From Carnegiea gigantea (taxonomy: Eukaryota; Streptophyta; Magnoliopsida; Caryophyllales; Cactaceae): a stretch of DNA of 64,000 nt. The notes beneath the pieces were generated by a model. It was not told where the DNA came from. It did no database searches and worked only from the letters and a program-made list of their open reading frames with translations. The translations under genes were made by a program, and so were the position numbers. Within the stretch, counting starts at the first letter, position 1; every line of letters begins with the position of its first letter. The DNA is taken from NCBI GenBank assembly GCA_029747015.1, contig JAKOGI010002171.1:17501-81500 (forward strand), read 5' to 3'. This document shows positions 23,948-35,229 of the stretch, in pieces.

Positions 23948-24216
23948 TAGCACTGATAAAAAGTTATCGGACCTGAATACCGGCCCAAATTTGTCCGACC
24001 GGGAGAAAACTGTTATGATCATGAATTTATCATTCGGATTTTAAATCTGAACACAACATTTTTTGTATTTTTATTATCCGAACCTGATTTTGACTTGCTC
24101 GAATTATCCAACCTAGAAAGAACTAGGTATTAGACATCAATTTCTTATCTGAATTTTGATATTGTCAGATTTGTCTAACCCAAATTAGACTCGAACTCGA
24201 ATTTTCGTCGGTGCTA
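23948..24216. mobile_element. candidate hAT-like MITE, 269 bp
   Basis: Ends are TAGCACTGA on the left and TCGGTGCTA on the right (inverted TAGCACCGA), with flanking 8-mers CATTATGG (23940-23947) and CATTCCGA (24217-24224) that agree at five of eight positions. The interior is rich in CCGAA/TCCGAC subterminal motifs and has no ORF. It splits the Athila-type gag fragment. Confidence 0.5.
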
Positions 24217-24224
24217 CATTCCGA

Positions 24225-24640
24225 TTTACCTAAACAATTGGGAAGTAAAAGGGGTATTTGAGTGGTGTTATGTTCGATTGACCTTTCTGGTAAAGTTGAT
24301 GCTTTATTTAAGGAATTTGATCAAGTGGTATGCACAAATAAGGTGTCCAATGCCCCTTCTATATAAGATGTATGTTAAATTTGTGCTAGTCCCATGCATG
24401 CTTTTATTGATTGTTCTTATGTTGGTAAGTCTAATTATGTGATTGAGCAAGTAAATGTTGCCCTAGGATCTCCTCTAACCTATAATCCTTATTTTGCTAC
24501 CTACAGTCATGGTTGGAATAATAATCCTGACTTTTCTTTTGAGGTCTCAAAATATTGAGAATCCTCATGTCCAGTTTAACAAACCCCCCTATTAGTTCTC
24601 AAAACAAAACATATGCTCTTCTTCGGGAGTGCCTCACCTT
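24225..24640 (+). pseudogene. Athila-type gag fragment
   Basis: One frame, broken by stops, reads SGKVDALFKEFDQVV, then MHAFIDCSYVGKSNYVIEQV, then NPYFATYSHGWNNNPDFSF. This order (short helix 'L..KVDAL.K.FD', cysteine-containing 'A..DCP', 'EQVN', and 'NPYSNTYNPGWRNHPNFSW') is typical of the C-terminal part of Gag in Athila/Tat elements. The zinc-binding cysteines are mostly gone. The same lineage resumes at 41010 on the same strand, so the intervening 16 kb may be an insertion. The start and the 5' LTR of this element are not seen. Confidence 0.7.
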
Positions 24641-25266
24641 TGTTTTTTTTTACTTCAGTGTGACTTGAGAACTTTTTTTTAAGTCCAACCAATTGATTAG
24701 GCCTTTGCACTTAATTTTGTAAGAATTAGCCTCTTATTCGAATATGTTGAGTACTGCAGTATGTCTCTAGTCAATTTCTTAGTTGAGGAGATTCCTCTTG
24801 TGAAATTTATGATGCATAAATATGTGGGTCACAAGTCATCTTTGTTCTTCTTGAGTCGGTTCAGAATAGACCCTAGCAAGTATTAACTGCAGCCTTACCA
24901 TAAACCAATACCCAAGACACCTATCAGAACTCCTTCGAGATGTACATTACTATAAAGATAGAAGGAAAATTGATGAAAAACTAAACCTGTCACCTAAACC
25001 TCTCATCAACAAATGAGATTAGGCTCCTATTTCTCGCTTTGTGGTTGCAATTGCTCTCAAGGAGCTGCAAGTCCTTAGCCGGCACGTCCCCCTCTCTTAG
25101 TCTTTGGGGTGAGAGGAACTTATACTGACATAGCAAGAGGCGGGCTCCTATCCTAGCCAGAACTTCTTTTATTCCGACAGGAAATGCACTCAAGAAAACA
25201 ATCCCTATTCAATTCATTGAACATATGAATTAAAGGCCTGATAAATGAAGCTAACAACATCGAAAA
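24641..25266. other. unassigned block with organelle-like duplicated segment
   Basis: No coding motif is supported. 25150-25250 (CCTAGCCAGAACTTCTTTTA, then ATTCCGACAGG and onward) resembles 34735-34835 and, more weakly, 35003-35075. The shared unit is therefore present three times in the window. Its base composition and wording differ from the LTR elements around it. Confidence 0.35.
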
Positions 25267-25767
25267 ATGTGGCAAAGGTCCATAGAAGACACCCCATTTC
25301 CCAACTTTTTGTTGCCTTGGATGGCCTATGAGGAGTTACAAAATATGTCCGATAAAGAGCAAAGTTTAGAAGAATTAAAGAAGATCATGGGTGCAATCAT
25401 ACACAAGCTAGAAATGTTATTTAATGATAGTGAGGAGACAAATAATGTTCAGTTAGAAGAAGAACTATATCAACCTTTACTGAACTGCCTTAACACCTTG
25501 GCAAGCTTTACGGAACCATGCTTCATAATTGGGAAAACGAGTACTGAGGAAATACATACCACTTAGCCAAAGAAGGATGATGGAGAATTAAGGGAAATGG
25601 GCACTCAAAATTCTTTGGAAAATCTCATCCAAGTTGCTAGTAGGCTAATCCCTAAAAATGCTCTGTGCATAGGTTTAAAGGTCTTTGGGGCTTACAATTT
25701 GCCTTGCCTAGAACATGCCAAGGTGGGGAAAAAGCAAGCCGAAGCTCTTATGAATCTAGGCATATAA
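25267..25767 (+). pseudogene. unidentified open frame of 166 codons with one internal stop
   Basis: From ATG 25267 the frame is open to TAG 25564 and, after that stop, stays in the same frame to TAA 25765. The first part has KEQSLEELKKIMGAIIHKLE and an acidic stretch (NDSEETNN, LEEELYQPLL). The second part has LENLIQVASRLIPKNALCIG and GAYNLPCLEHAKVGKKQAEA. It is not periodic or low in complexity, and one clean frame across 500 bp is unusual in this decayed window. I do not recognise the family. It could be an eroded retroelement ORF, a captured gene piece or an organelle ORF. It lies just after the duplicated organelle-like block. Confidence 0.4.
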
Positions 25768-25990
25768 GAAATCGAGAGATTGTAAACCCCTCGCCAATAA
25801 AGCTACATAATAGGATGCATCCAATTTGATATAGCTCTCAATGAACTAGCCCACCGAGTTTGTTTAATTATAAATAAATAAATAACTATTTTAATGAAGA
25901 TTTGTAGAATCATTCAAGTAAATATGGATTAAGATCGTAAAAGCATGAGCTTGTAGTATAGCTACACCTAATTCAAGATCGTCGAGAAGA

Positions 25991-26061
25991 AGAGGGATAG
26001 AGTAATGGTTAACTTGTTAGGCTCATCATCTAAAGATTCGAGTTCGAATCTCGACCTCACC
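25991..26061 (+). ncRNA. tRNA-like sequence with CAT anticodon (decayed tRNA or SINE head)
   Basis: The T arm is perfect: TCGAG-TTCGAAT-CTCGA. The anticodon arm TTAGG-CTCATCA-TCTAA has five pairs including one G:U and puts CAT (26024-26026) in the anticodon position. GAGT and ACTT can form a D stem. The acceptor arm (AGAGGGA with CCTCACC) pairs poorly, so a working tRNA is unlikely. TAGAGTAATGG and AGTTCGAATCT resemble pol III A and B boxes. Related downstream sequence (to about 26140) would fit a SINE body, but no clear tail or duplication was found. Confidence 0.5.
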
Positions 26062-26256
26062 TAAAAAAGTGAGGGAGTGAGCTCTACTTGTTAGGCTGCC
26101 CTGCCACTAAAGAAAGAGCATTTAGGTTAGCATTTCTTGATTGGGTTAGCATTCATCCTGCTTGGATCTTTGGGGAAAGAATGCTTTGTGATCGAGGGAA
26201 AATTTCGTAATTAGAAATGAATTGGATAGAAGACTTTCATATTTTTTCTAAATGAA
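26062..26256. other. flank before solo LTR D1, with left target duplication
   Basis: No gene is visible. The last five bases (26252-26256, ATGAA) repeat at 29197-29201. Confidence 0.7.
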
Positions 26257-29196
26257 TGTAATAGCCTAACCATAAATCATATTTATTTATTTGATTAAGT
26301 CGTGTTGTTGTTTTTTTCCTCTCACATTTAATTATCGCATTTAATCATCTTGGTTGGAAAAATTTCATATGGGCCCCCACTTTGCAAATCGGATTTTAAT
26401 TATTGTAAAATTTCGCGTGAATCAATAGTAGGCCCTGGTAAATACAGTTTAAGAGGTTAAATTATTTTTTATAACATCACAAAAATTTAATGTTGAGCTA
26501 CGAAGAATTTCAATCACATAAAGTGTGTTTTTCAAGCCCAAACTCATTTAGGCCTAATTTTGGCCTAACAAGCTATTACTTCATTTTACTTGACTAAGCA
26601 CCATTGAATGTGTTTAATTTTCATTGGCTTAGCTACTTTTGCTGGATATAAACAACCAAGCAAAACTTAGATCATTTTCATTCAAGTAAAAGACTGAAAA
26701 GATCAAGCAAGCAAGCAACACTCCTCTTTCTCTCTCCTTCTTTTCCTAGTTCAAAGTTAGTAAACCCTAACTCTATCTTGTTGATTTTTGGTTTTTATTC
26801 TTGATTGTGTTGGTTTTGGTTGTTGATTATGTTGGATTGGTAGAATCAAGGGTTATTTTTATGTCTTTAATTTATTGGATGAGCTTGAAGTATGCTAGGG
26901 TTGAGGGGCATCCGTGATCATCAAAGCTTAAGTTAAGGTGTTGGATTTTGATTGTTTCATCTTTGATTTTGTAATCTTCAAACCTATTGATGATGTTTGG
27001 TGAGAGATACTGATGTTTTATGCTGGATATAAGCTAGGTTTGGTGATTATGCATAGTTTGGATTATTATTTGCATCAAGCATGTTATTTGGATAAACCTT
27101 GGTGTAAAATAAACCTTGGATGTGTTTTGACTTGAAAAAAAAAAGGCTTGGTGGGATTTTTGCATAAAGGGATTAATTATGGAAATTTTTCAATTGATTT
27201 AAAAGTGGTTCATTTGCTCATTTATGTAAACAAAGGTGATTATGGGTGTGTTTGGAGTGATTTTGTAAAGAGAGGAATTGAAGGACATATGTGAAGATAA
27301 TAATGAATTATTTTGAGGTAAAATGATTATATAAGATGATGAGAAGTACAAAGCACTGTTTATTAATCATAAGGACTGACTTTAGAGGGAAATCACATGG
27401 AAAACAACGGATGAAAACATGGACAGTAGGACGTGAATAGACTAGAAACAACGGTTTATTTATGAGCCAATTGGTACTGTCTGGGCAGTCAAACAATTGC
27501 ATTTTTGGTGCGTAGATAGATCAATGAGTTATCTTCCAAATGGAATGCAAATCACCTCATTTCGAGTTCTGTGGAAAAAGTTATGGCTGTTTTACTAAGA
27601 CCGTGCAGGATAGACCCGAGCTGTGAACAGTCGCGATTAAGCCCAATTTTAAGAACCGTGTTGTAATAGTTGGGTTTTGCACTGTAAATGAAAGTATTGC
27701 AAGATTTCTTAAGCTTTTTATATTAGGATTTTAGGTCTTAATTTGTGGTTCAAAGTGAAATATATGAATTTTCTAAGGTGAACCTTGAAAGGGTATTAAA
27801 ATATCGCGAGATGGTGAACTAATAATGTGGGAGCTTAATCAAAAGTTTCTAAATAATTATGGTCATTATGAAGAAAATGTAAAGGTTAGAGAGTTCAACA
27901 AGTTAAATGGGTATGAGAATGAAATTTGAGAAATGGGGAGAATTAAGACTCAAGAACAGTGGTTATCGAGCCTAGTTGGTGTGATTCGTTACATTCCTCT
28001 TGGCCTTAAACCTTTATTATGTATCTCAGAAATATCTAAAAAACCCATATTCCATTTGTAACTATCAAAGCCTTCCATTTATAATCCTAATCATTATGTT
28101 ATGATCAATTTTGCTCCACACTATTTTACTTTGAGTTAAATTACCTTAATTTATTTGGTTTTCGAATCATGTTGTTGTAACTCATCTTATATTGAATTAC
28201 ATGCATTACAAATGCCTTTTGATTATCAAATTTCTACTAAAGTTACAAATTATGGGAACGAATGCTATTTACTACCTCCCTATATTTACGATTACATTTT
28301 TCAAGCCAACAGGGCCTAGTTTATTGTTTCCCATTGCGCATAGGTATTGACAAGTGACATTGCTTTTTAAAGACTTCAGGTACGTTCATTGCCTGTATCT
28401 TTAGAAATCAGCCCGCATTTATCAAAATTATAATATTTTGGTGAGTACATTAATGAATCAGTTTAATCAATGATTTGCCACATAAATGGTGACCCTATCA
28501 GTTATCAGTTATCAGTTACAAGGTATTGCCTTTTAGTTACCTGTGCGGCTTCAAGCCAGGTCCCTTGATCGGCTTGGCAGGTTTACACCTATCCATAGAT
28601 CGTAACGACATTAAGAGGGTTTACTATCAGATAATAACTAGCAATTACAATTTACGTTCATCTCATTCCCTGCTTTAACTTAAAATGAATTGCAAAGTGG
28701 GTGCCCAACCAATTTATGCAGAGATCATTTAACAATACGGGTATGCATGTATTGAGCTTCAGCTCACATTTCGAAATGTTTTCCATGTTTGGTTTTCGAG
28801 AAATGCTCAATGAATCGCCCTCATGATAGTAAACCAGCTGAAGAGAATAAGTTGAGCAAGGGAATTTGGAGAGATTAATCAATGATATACTATATGCATA
28901 TTTTGGAACCGTATTTTGAAATCCTTAGTGGATGGAGGTGTAGATTATGAAGTGAATTACTCTACTATGGTGCATAAACCATATTTGGGATTAGCAATTG
29001 ATTGAATACAGTATGATAATGTGTAAATGTGTGTGGTTGAAGCTATGCCTAACTGTGTTATTTCTAGCATACATACTTCAAGCCTTATCCTTTTGGACGG
29101 CAGTAACGCCCCTATCATCGAGTTTATTAGTCCTAATTTAGGGATTCATTAAGGAGAATGCATAAACTGGAACATGTTTAATTTGGGGGCGTTACA
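26257..29196 (+). mobile_element. solo LTR D1 with target duplication ATGAA
   Basis: Begins TGTAATAGCCTAACC and ends GGGGGCGTTACA. ATGAA flanks it exactly on both sides (26252-26256 and 29197-29201). It is 2,940 bp with no internal region, so it is a solo LTR left by LTR-LTR recombination. It matches D2 (52221-54562) and D3 (from 61793) along most of its length, for example the block beginning CTTTAGAAATCAG (28400 here, 53753 in D2), CTGTGGAAAAAGTTATGG (27570), and the start TGTAATARCC. The pyrimidine-rich stretch near 26720-26750 recurs in the others. No ORF is supported. Confidence 0.9.
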
Positions 29197-29201
29197 ATGA
29201 A

Positions 29202-32200
29202 AGGGAAAATTATGTCGAAGTAGTTTTAGTCGGGCCCTAGATGATTATCGATCGAGCCACTAAACTGATGATAAAGAAGGCAATCAGCCTCTTGGCTCAC
29301 TCAGGGCTTGAAGGCTCCTTTGTTCAGAAGGCCAGCTGGGATCAAGGTTTTATAGCGACACCATCTGGACCTCAATGAGTTTTTACTCCCACAACACTAC
29401 AAAGCAGTCAAAAGTGAGGTTGAGATTTATGTTCACATCTGGAATCTCTAAAGCCAACTTTATTACTTAATTCCCCCGCAGACAACTGATGGGGGCATAT
29501 GAAGCAATTGTTAGAGACCACATCAATCAGGCACTCTCAGTTAACGATTATCATAAGACCTACAATATCAAGTATTTTGAGCTCATGATACTGGAAGGAA
29601 AGATTCGAATTCATTTCGAGATGCGAAGAATGTTCAAACTGAGTATGTTATTATCTATCAAGATTTTGGCTCACAATAAAGCTAGGGTCTTGAACTAGTG
29701 ACTAGTAGTCCTATCTATTCATAAGGCTTACCCCCCTTAAAGAAAGGAACATCACTTGCGCTGGCTGCAAAAACTGATACAAGTAAAGTTCCTCAGTACT
29801 TGTACAAAGAGGTGAAGTAATACAATGGTTTTCTTAGATTATCTATAAGAACAGCTTAAGGTCAGGAGCCAGTTTAGGGAATCATGGGACCTAAATTTAC
29901 TATATGTCCTAGTTGCTAAAGTGGTATAGTGATCGGTTATTTCATTGAATCTGTTCAGGATATTCCACCTGGCTTGGGTTGCAGATCTAATCAGGGGGAG
30001 CAGGACAATAGGCACACAACACCCACTCAGTAATCAATTAAAAGAAAGCTCCAATCCAAGGATTACTGACCATGTCATCCTAAGCATGCCTTCTTTCTAT
30101 ACCGTTTGTGCTAAGTGCCGGCACTAACTCCTTTTATTTGACGTTCGACTCTAGCTCAGCCATCCACATTGCAAGAGCTTCATTGGCCAATGCTTGGCTT
30201 GCTCACTAAGGTGGTAGTTAAGATGTGGGTGACTTCTTCTTTTGCTCTTTCTCTACATCAAGGAAAGAAGTTTCAAGGAACTTCGAACATACTATAACGA
30301 ACACACTTCATGGACACAGGAAACATCCCCTTGTAGCCATGCTACTTATGCATAAAAGCAAATCACAGGCAGTCTGCTTTCTCTGCACCACCCACTCATA
30401 GATTCATTCTCCAGTCTTAAATCGTAATTGTTCTTGGATTTTACGTAGAAATCTTGATCTGCTTTCTGCTGATGCTTCCTCCAACTATGCAAGTACGAGG
30501 ATTAGGCACACCATGTTTTGAAGTAAATGCTTATGCTAGGCTATATTAGGCGTACCATCTTCCCAGCAAGCACTGGGAAAGCAAATACAGTGACACTCTA
30601 CTTCAACTAATAGTGTGAATCTTTTTATCATCTCCCATATTTAAATATAGCATAATATTCCAAGAAGAACAAGAAAAAGGATTTAATCTATTGCCCAAAG
30701 AAGACACTCTAATTCATGAATAAAACGCGCATAGTCATGTCCACCATAAAGAGTTTCTAGATAGAACAAGAAGAAGCAAAAGTCGTTAGCCTTAGTAACG
30801 TACATCCTCAATGCTAGCTAAATAGGGTCTCCTCTAAGATCTTAAGTAGATCGCGTTTAGGTCTAAGGATAGCTAATGAAAGCCTTAAATGCAAAGATAT
30901 TTAATTCAAGGGCTCCTTTAAATAGACCTTTATGAAGCCTTTTCCTTTCTTTCATTTTATAAAAGGGCAAAGGTAAGGGAGCCCCTTGGGAAGCATCCGC
31001 CCAACGACCATCCTTGCCATGGCATAATAACGCTGAAAGAATGGACTTAGGCTTATGCACCCTTAAAGTAGTACATATAGAGCTGGGGACATATAAGCCA
31101 TTTCTTAAGCGTCCCCTAGTGGGTAGATAGTGTTGTACCTTGATCTTTAGATTTACGCTTGTAAAAATAATAGTAGACTCCCTTAATTTACTGAAAGTTC
31201 TTAAGGTTAGTTTCTACTTTTATTGAGGTAATCCCAACAAGATAGGAGTTGAAGCAACTAATAGAGGTGCGGAAAGATGCACAACTGAACATTAGAAAAG
31301 GTCCCGATGAACTTTTATTTGTACACTATGTTACTAATATAACACGTGCTGGATAAAGCATCGAGGTGACGGGAAAGGTTCCTAACATTTAACACCTTAA
31401 GGAAGTGTTATCGCCGTAGCATACTTTCTAGCTTGAGTAGCAAGTCCTATCTCTGCTTCTGTAAACGAATTGAGCTTAATGAATCTTTTATAAGCTTTGA
31501 TGGGAATCGTGAAAGAAAAGAAATATTAGAGAAAGGAAGGGTTGGTCATATAGGAGAAGTCCCTCTCTAATTTTCTAAGCACAGTTGTTCGCTCAAGGTG
31601 TTAAACATTGTATTCAATTAGGTGACTCCAATTTTTTATTACGATCTTCAAAGCTATTTTCTTTCACTAATGTACTATAATGCAATGGTCCACTTTGACC
31701 CCATAGGTAGGACTAACGTCAGAGAGAAGGTGAAAAAGCACCGCCAAAGTAGCATGAGCAAGCTTCTATTACCATGCAACCACTTAGCTGGGAACAAGAT
31801 CTTTGTTTTAGCAAAACTGATTCAAGCATTTAGGACTATAGTCTTTGTTTGGCAACTCTGAAGTGAGATAGCTTTAGTGAAGTTTAGGCAGTAGCGCATT
31901 AATTCATATCCAGAGGGATGAAGTAACTAATGCATAAACAGGTTAACATTTTTTTCCCTCTAAGTTAGAGGATGATTTGCTATGTTTTCTTTATTTTATA
32001 AGTTCACTTCAAGAATGTCTGAGCAAACTCACTGTCTGAGCCTCTTCTGGGAAGATCTCCTAGCTTGCGATCTAGAGCCAACAATAGCTACCTTCATTGT
32101 ATGAGAGAGAAGATACTAATAGCATGAAGAAAGAGGCCACTATTGTCATGCACCCAAGAATAAAGAAAGAATGAAGAAATAGGGCTATTAGACGATCTAA

Positions 32201-34575
32201 ATATGTTAATGTTTTATGTCCTTCAAAATGGTGGTGGTTATGAAATAATAAGAAAATAAAAAGAAAGAAGGGCGTGGACTGCTTACCTCAACAAGCACAA
32301 AAATCTAACTCTTAAGCTTTCTTAACATGGCTTATTTGACAACTCATTGCATGGATGTCACGAGTCCATTGGCTTTATAGTGTGGACCTTTTTATTGGAT
32401 GAAGGTAGATATGTAGAAAATCTAAGGTGAGGGATCTTTCATTGTAGCCATACTTTACTTAGCCTAAGTAATGCCCGAGGACTCCCACACCTTTGAAGGT
32501 TGGACTAACCCAACAAGTGATTTTCAGCAAGTCCTTCATTTTTATAGCAAAAAGTAGAACTATTTCAAAGAACACTTCACCCACTCCTACCCACCATAGG
32601 GCACCTCTCCCAGCCCAGTAGTTCCGAAACTACCGTTATGCTTGTCGCCAGCGAGGATCCCCACTTTGGAAGGTAGCAATCCCTCTCTTTTGCGTACCCT
32701 ATCTCTTTTTCAAAATCCGTAGTAGGGATAAGGCAAGACATAGATTAAGTTAGTAACTCTTTATAGTCAAAATTCCCCATTCCCTTTTAGTTTACCAGAT
32801 CCTCAGAGGTCTACCTGTTCAGTTCGGTTGGAGTTCTGATTATAGCTGCAACCGCACTCTATTAGGGAGACGACCATAAGAAATTTCATTGGCATGAGAG
32901 GGATAATAGATAGAGAACTTTTTGAAGAGATAATGAACCTTAGTCCAACTCACAGGACTCTATAAAGGGGATATGGGAGGAGAAAGAACAAAACCTATAT
33001 CATTGCTCCCACACTCTTGAGCATGAGGTTAGAGACTATAGCGTGGACCAAACTACCGAACTGCATTTATTGACTGTGTCAACAAACCATTTCCTTTAAC
33101 GTTATTCTGAATATTCTATAAAAGCAGAGAGCACAAATCAGAGCCTCTCGGCTCCGACATTAAGGTACCATTGGCCAAAAAAGACCCTGGAAAATCCATG
33201 TGGCCTACTTGACGAACGACAGACATGGAGACATCGTAAATTAGTTAGTAGAAATTGTAATAAGTTCTTTATCATACTATAGGTGCCACAACAACCTCTA
33301 CCAAGTCTGAATGATTGTCAACTACCAGAACCACTGGTTTGCAATATTCACCGTAGCCCAAACACATAGATCCATAGTGCGACCCCTTAGTGACTTCACG
33401 GGCTTTACATCGAAAAAGAGAATCAACAGCCTAATGCTAAACATGATAGACCCTGTTACACCTGCTATCGGATAAAAGGGTAAAGAGAAGATTGGATAAA
33501 AAATTCAATTCTTCATACAACTCACCAAATAGGCTCTTTGATGGCAGAGGAAAAACTTCTATATACAAGGAAGTTTTACAGTTGAGAGTTTGCATGGTGA
33601 ATTGGCTTTTTGAATGACATCTTTCACCAACCATAAACCTTCACTTTCCATCAATCTTCAATTTGACCTAGAACTCACTGGTATGGGATTGGAACTGCCC
33701 TTTTCCTTGAAAAGTTGGAATTCGTCGTTGCTTTCACTTTAACCTATGCTAAAAATTAATGTTTGCTATTACCAGGTGGAATGATTCATTCAACCAACCT
33801 ATTCTTTGTGACTACTCTATGGGCTTGACTTTTAATTTATATAATTAGAGACAGAATATCTTTCGATTGGTGGTAGGAGGTAATATCAAGTAGAAGTGCT
33901 ACTTAACTGTCCTCCTCAATTTGACGCATGTCAAAGAAATGATCCTCTAGCAATGCACATCTTTAACTTTATCGCTTGAAATGAATGCTATTGTGCTAGT
34001 GCCCTTCCTTATGTCATTTACCTAAACAATTAAAGGAAGATGTCAAAGAAGCTAGAGCATTAACTTCCTCTAATTCTCCTTTGATACATGCCTGCTATCT
34101 ATTTATTTGTCTTTCATCTTCGTTGAATAGAAAAAGCATCAAGACTAGGAAATCATACTTTTTAGGCGCTCTAGTTTTAGAGAATCCCTCACCTAATACC
34201 ATATGGGGATAAATCTAATCCATTACCTCTCTAGGAAACTGGTCTTTTTAAATAATTGGAAGTTTTTTCGCTGACATTAAGATGGAATAACATAGGTTAT
34301 GACAGTGTAACAATCCATGGCATACTTCTCTCTAAGTTATACGTGTACTTGGAGGCCAATAACTTGATGTTGCTTAAAGAACCAAGATCTTTCATATGAA
34401 ACTACTTGCCTAAGGCATTCCTAAATAGTAATTTTCACATTCAATCAAATTCTTCCCATAAGCCTTCTAACTACAAGGGATTTCATTCAGTATGCTATTA
34501 AATTTTCCATCATAGCACTTCACTTTATTTACTACTCAAACTGTGTTACATACACATCACTAACACATCTTAAGA
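29202..34575. other. gene-poor block, not LTR-like, possibly organelle-derived
   Basis: About 5.4 kb with no recognisable gene on either strand. The short ORFs at 29489 (69 aa) and 31622 (79 aa) match nothing I know. Unlike the LTR-rich parts it has few AT-rich tracts, many AAGAAG/GAAAGAAAG runs and moderate GC. That, together with the psaB piece just after it, suggests plant mitochondrial DNA transferred to the nucleus; this is inference from texture only. Confidence 0.35.
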
Positions 34576-34710
34576 TTCATCATGACAGGAGCTTTTCCTC
34601 ATGGGGCTATGTTTTTCATTCGAGATTATAGTCGAGAACAAAATGAGGATAATGTATTGGTAAGAATATTAAACGATAAGGAGGCTATCATATCACTCTT
34701 CAGTTGTAGG
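34576..34710 (+). pseudogene. psaB: fragment of plastid psaB
   Basis: The frame from 34576 reads [19 protein letters not shown], then [13 protein letters not shown] and DKEAIIS. This is a recognisable internal piece of photosystem I P700 apoprotein A2 (family sequence '[28 protein letters not shown]...KEAIISHL'). About 43 codons remain, with several substitutions. After 34707 the similarity stops and the frame continues only by chance. The Met at 34582 is internal to psaB and is not a start. It shows transfer of plastid DNA, either directly to the nucleus or by way of mitochondrial DNA, which often carries such pieces. Confidence 0.85.
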
Positions 34711-34764
34711 AAGATAATAAGAAACTACATGCATAGCCCTAGCCAGAACTTCCATTATTCCGAT

Positions 34765-35229
34765 GGGAATAGCATTCAAGAAGATAGTCCCATATTTAAT
34801 TCAGTAAAAATATGAATTTAGGGGCTAATAAATACGAGATTACTACTAGTGTTTGTTATAGGAGTTGTTAGCGCAATTGAATCAAAATATGCTCTTACTA
34901 TAGTCCTTGCATGAGAGCATTCACTAAGTTACTCATGATCTCTCGATTTTTTATGTGCGAAGATCACTGATGCTTTTGAAAGTGCACGATCCTTTATCTC
35001 AGTGGGGACTACATTTAAGAAGACAGTCCCACATTCAATTCATAAAAATTATGAATTTAGGGGCTAATGAATACGAGACTACTGTCGGTCTTTGCTATGG
35101 GAGTTGTTAGCGTAATTAAATTAAAATAAGCTCTTACCATAGCACTTAAGTGAGAGCTTTCACTAAGTTACTTATGATCTCTCGATTTCTTACATGCCCA
35201 GGTCACTAATGCTTTTGAAAGTGCCATGG
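34765..35229. repeat. tandem duplication, period about 239 bp
   Basis: 34781 onward (AAGATAGTCCCATATTTAAT, then ATGAATTTAGGGGCTAATAA) and 35020 onward (AAGACAGTCCCACATTCAAT, then ATGAATTTAGGGGCTAATGA) run in parallel through TGATCTCTCGATTT to GATGCTTTTGAAAGTGC/AATGCTTTTGAAAGTGC. A shorter third relative is at 25150-25250. Confidence 0.85.

Noticed and set aside
29489..29698. 69-residue ORF in the organelle-like block
   Set aside because: No motif is recognised, and length and position are compatible with chance.
34582..34815. 77-residue ORF as a gene
   Set aside because: Its first part is internal psaB sequence and the rest is chance; there is no proper start or end of psaB.
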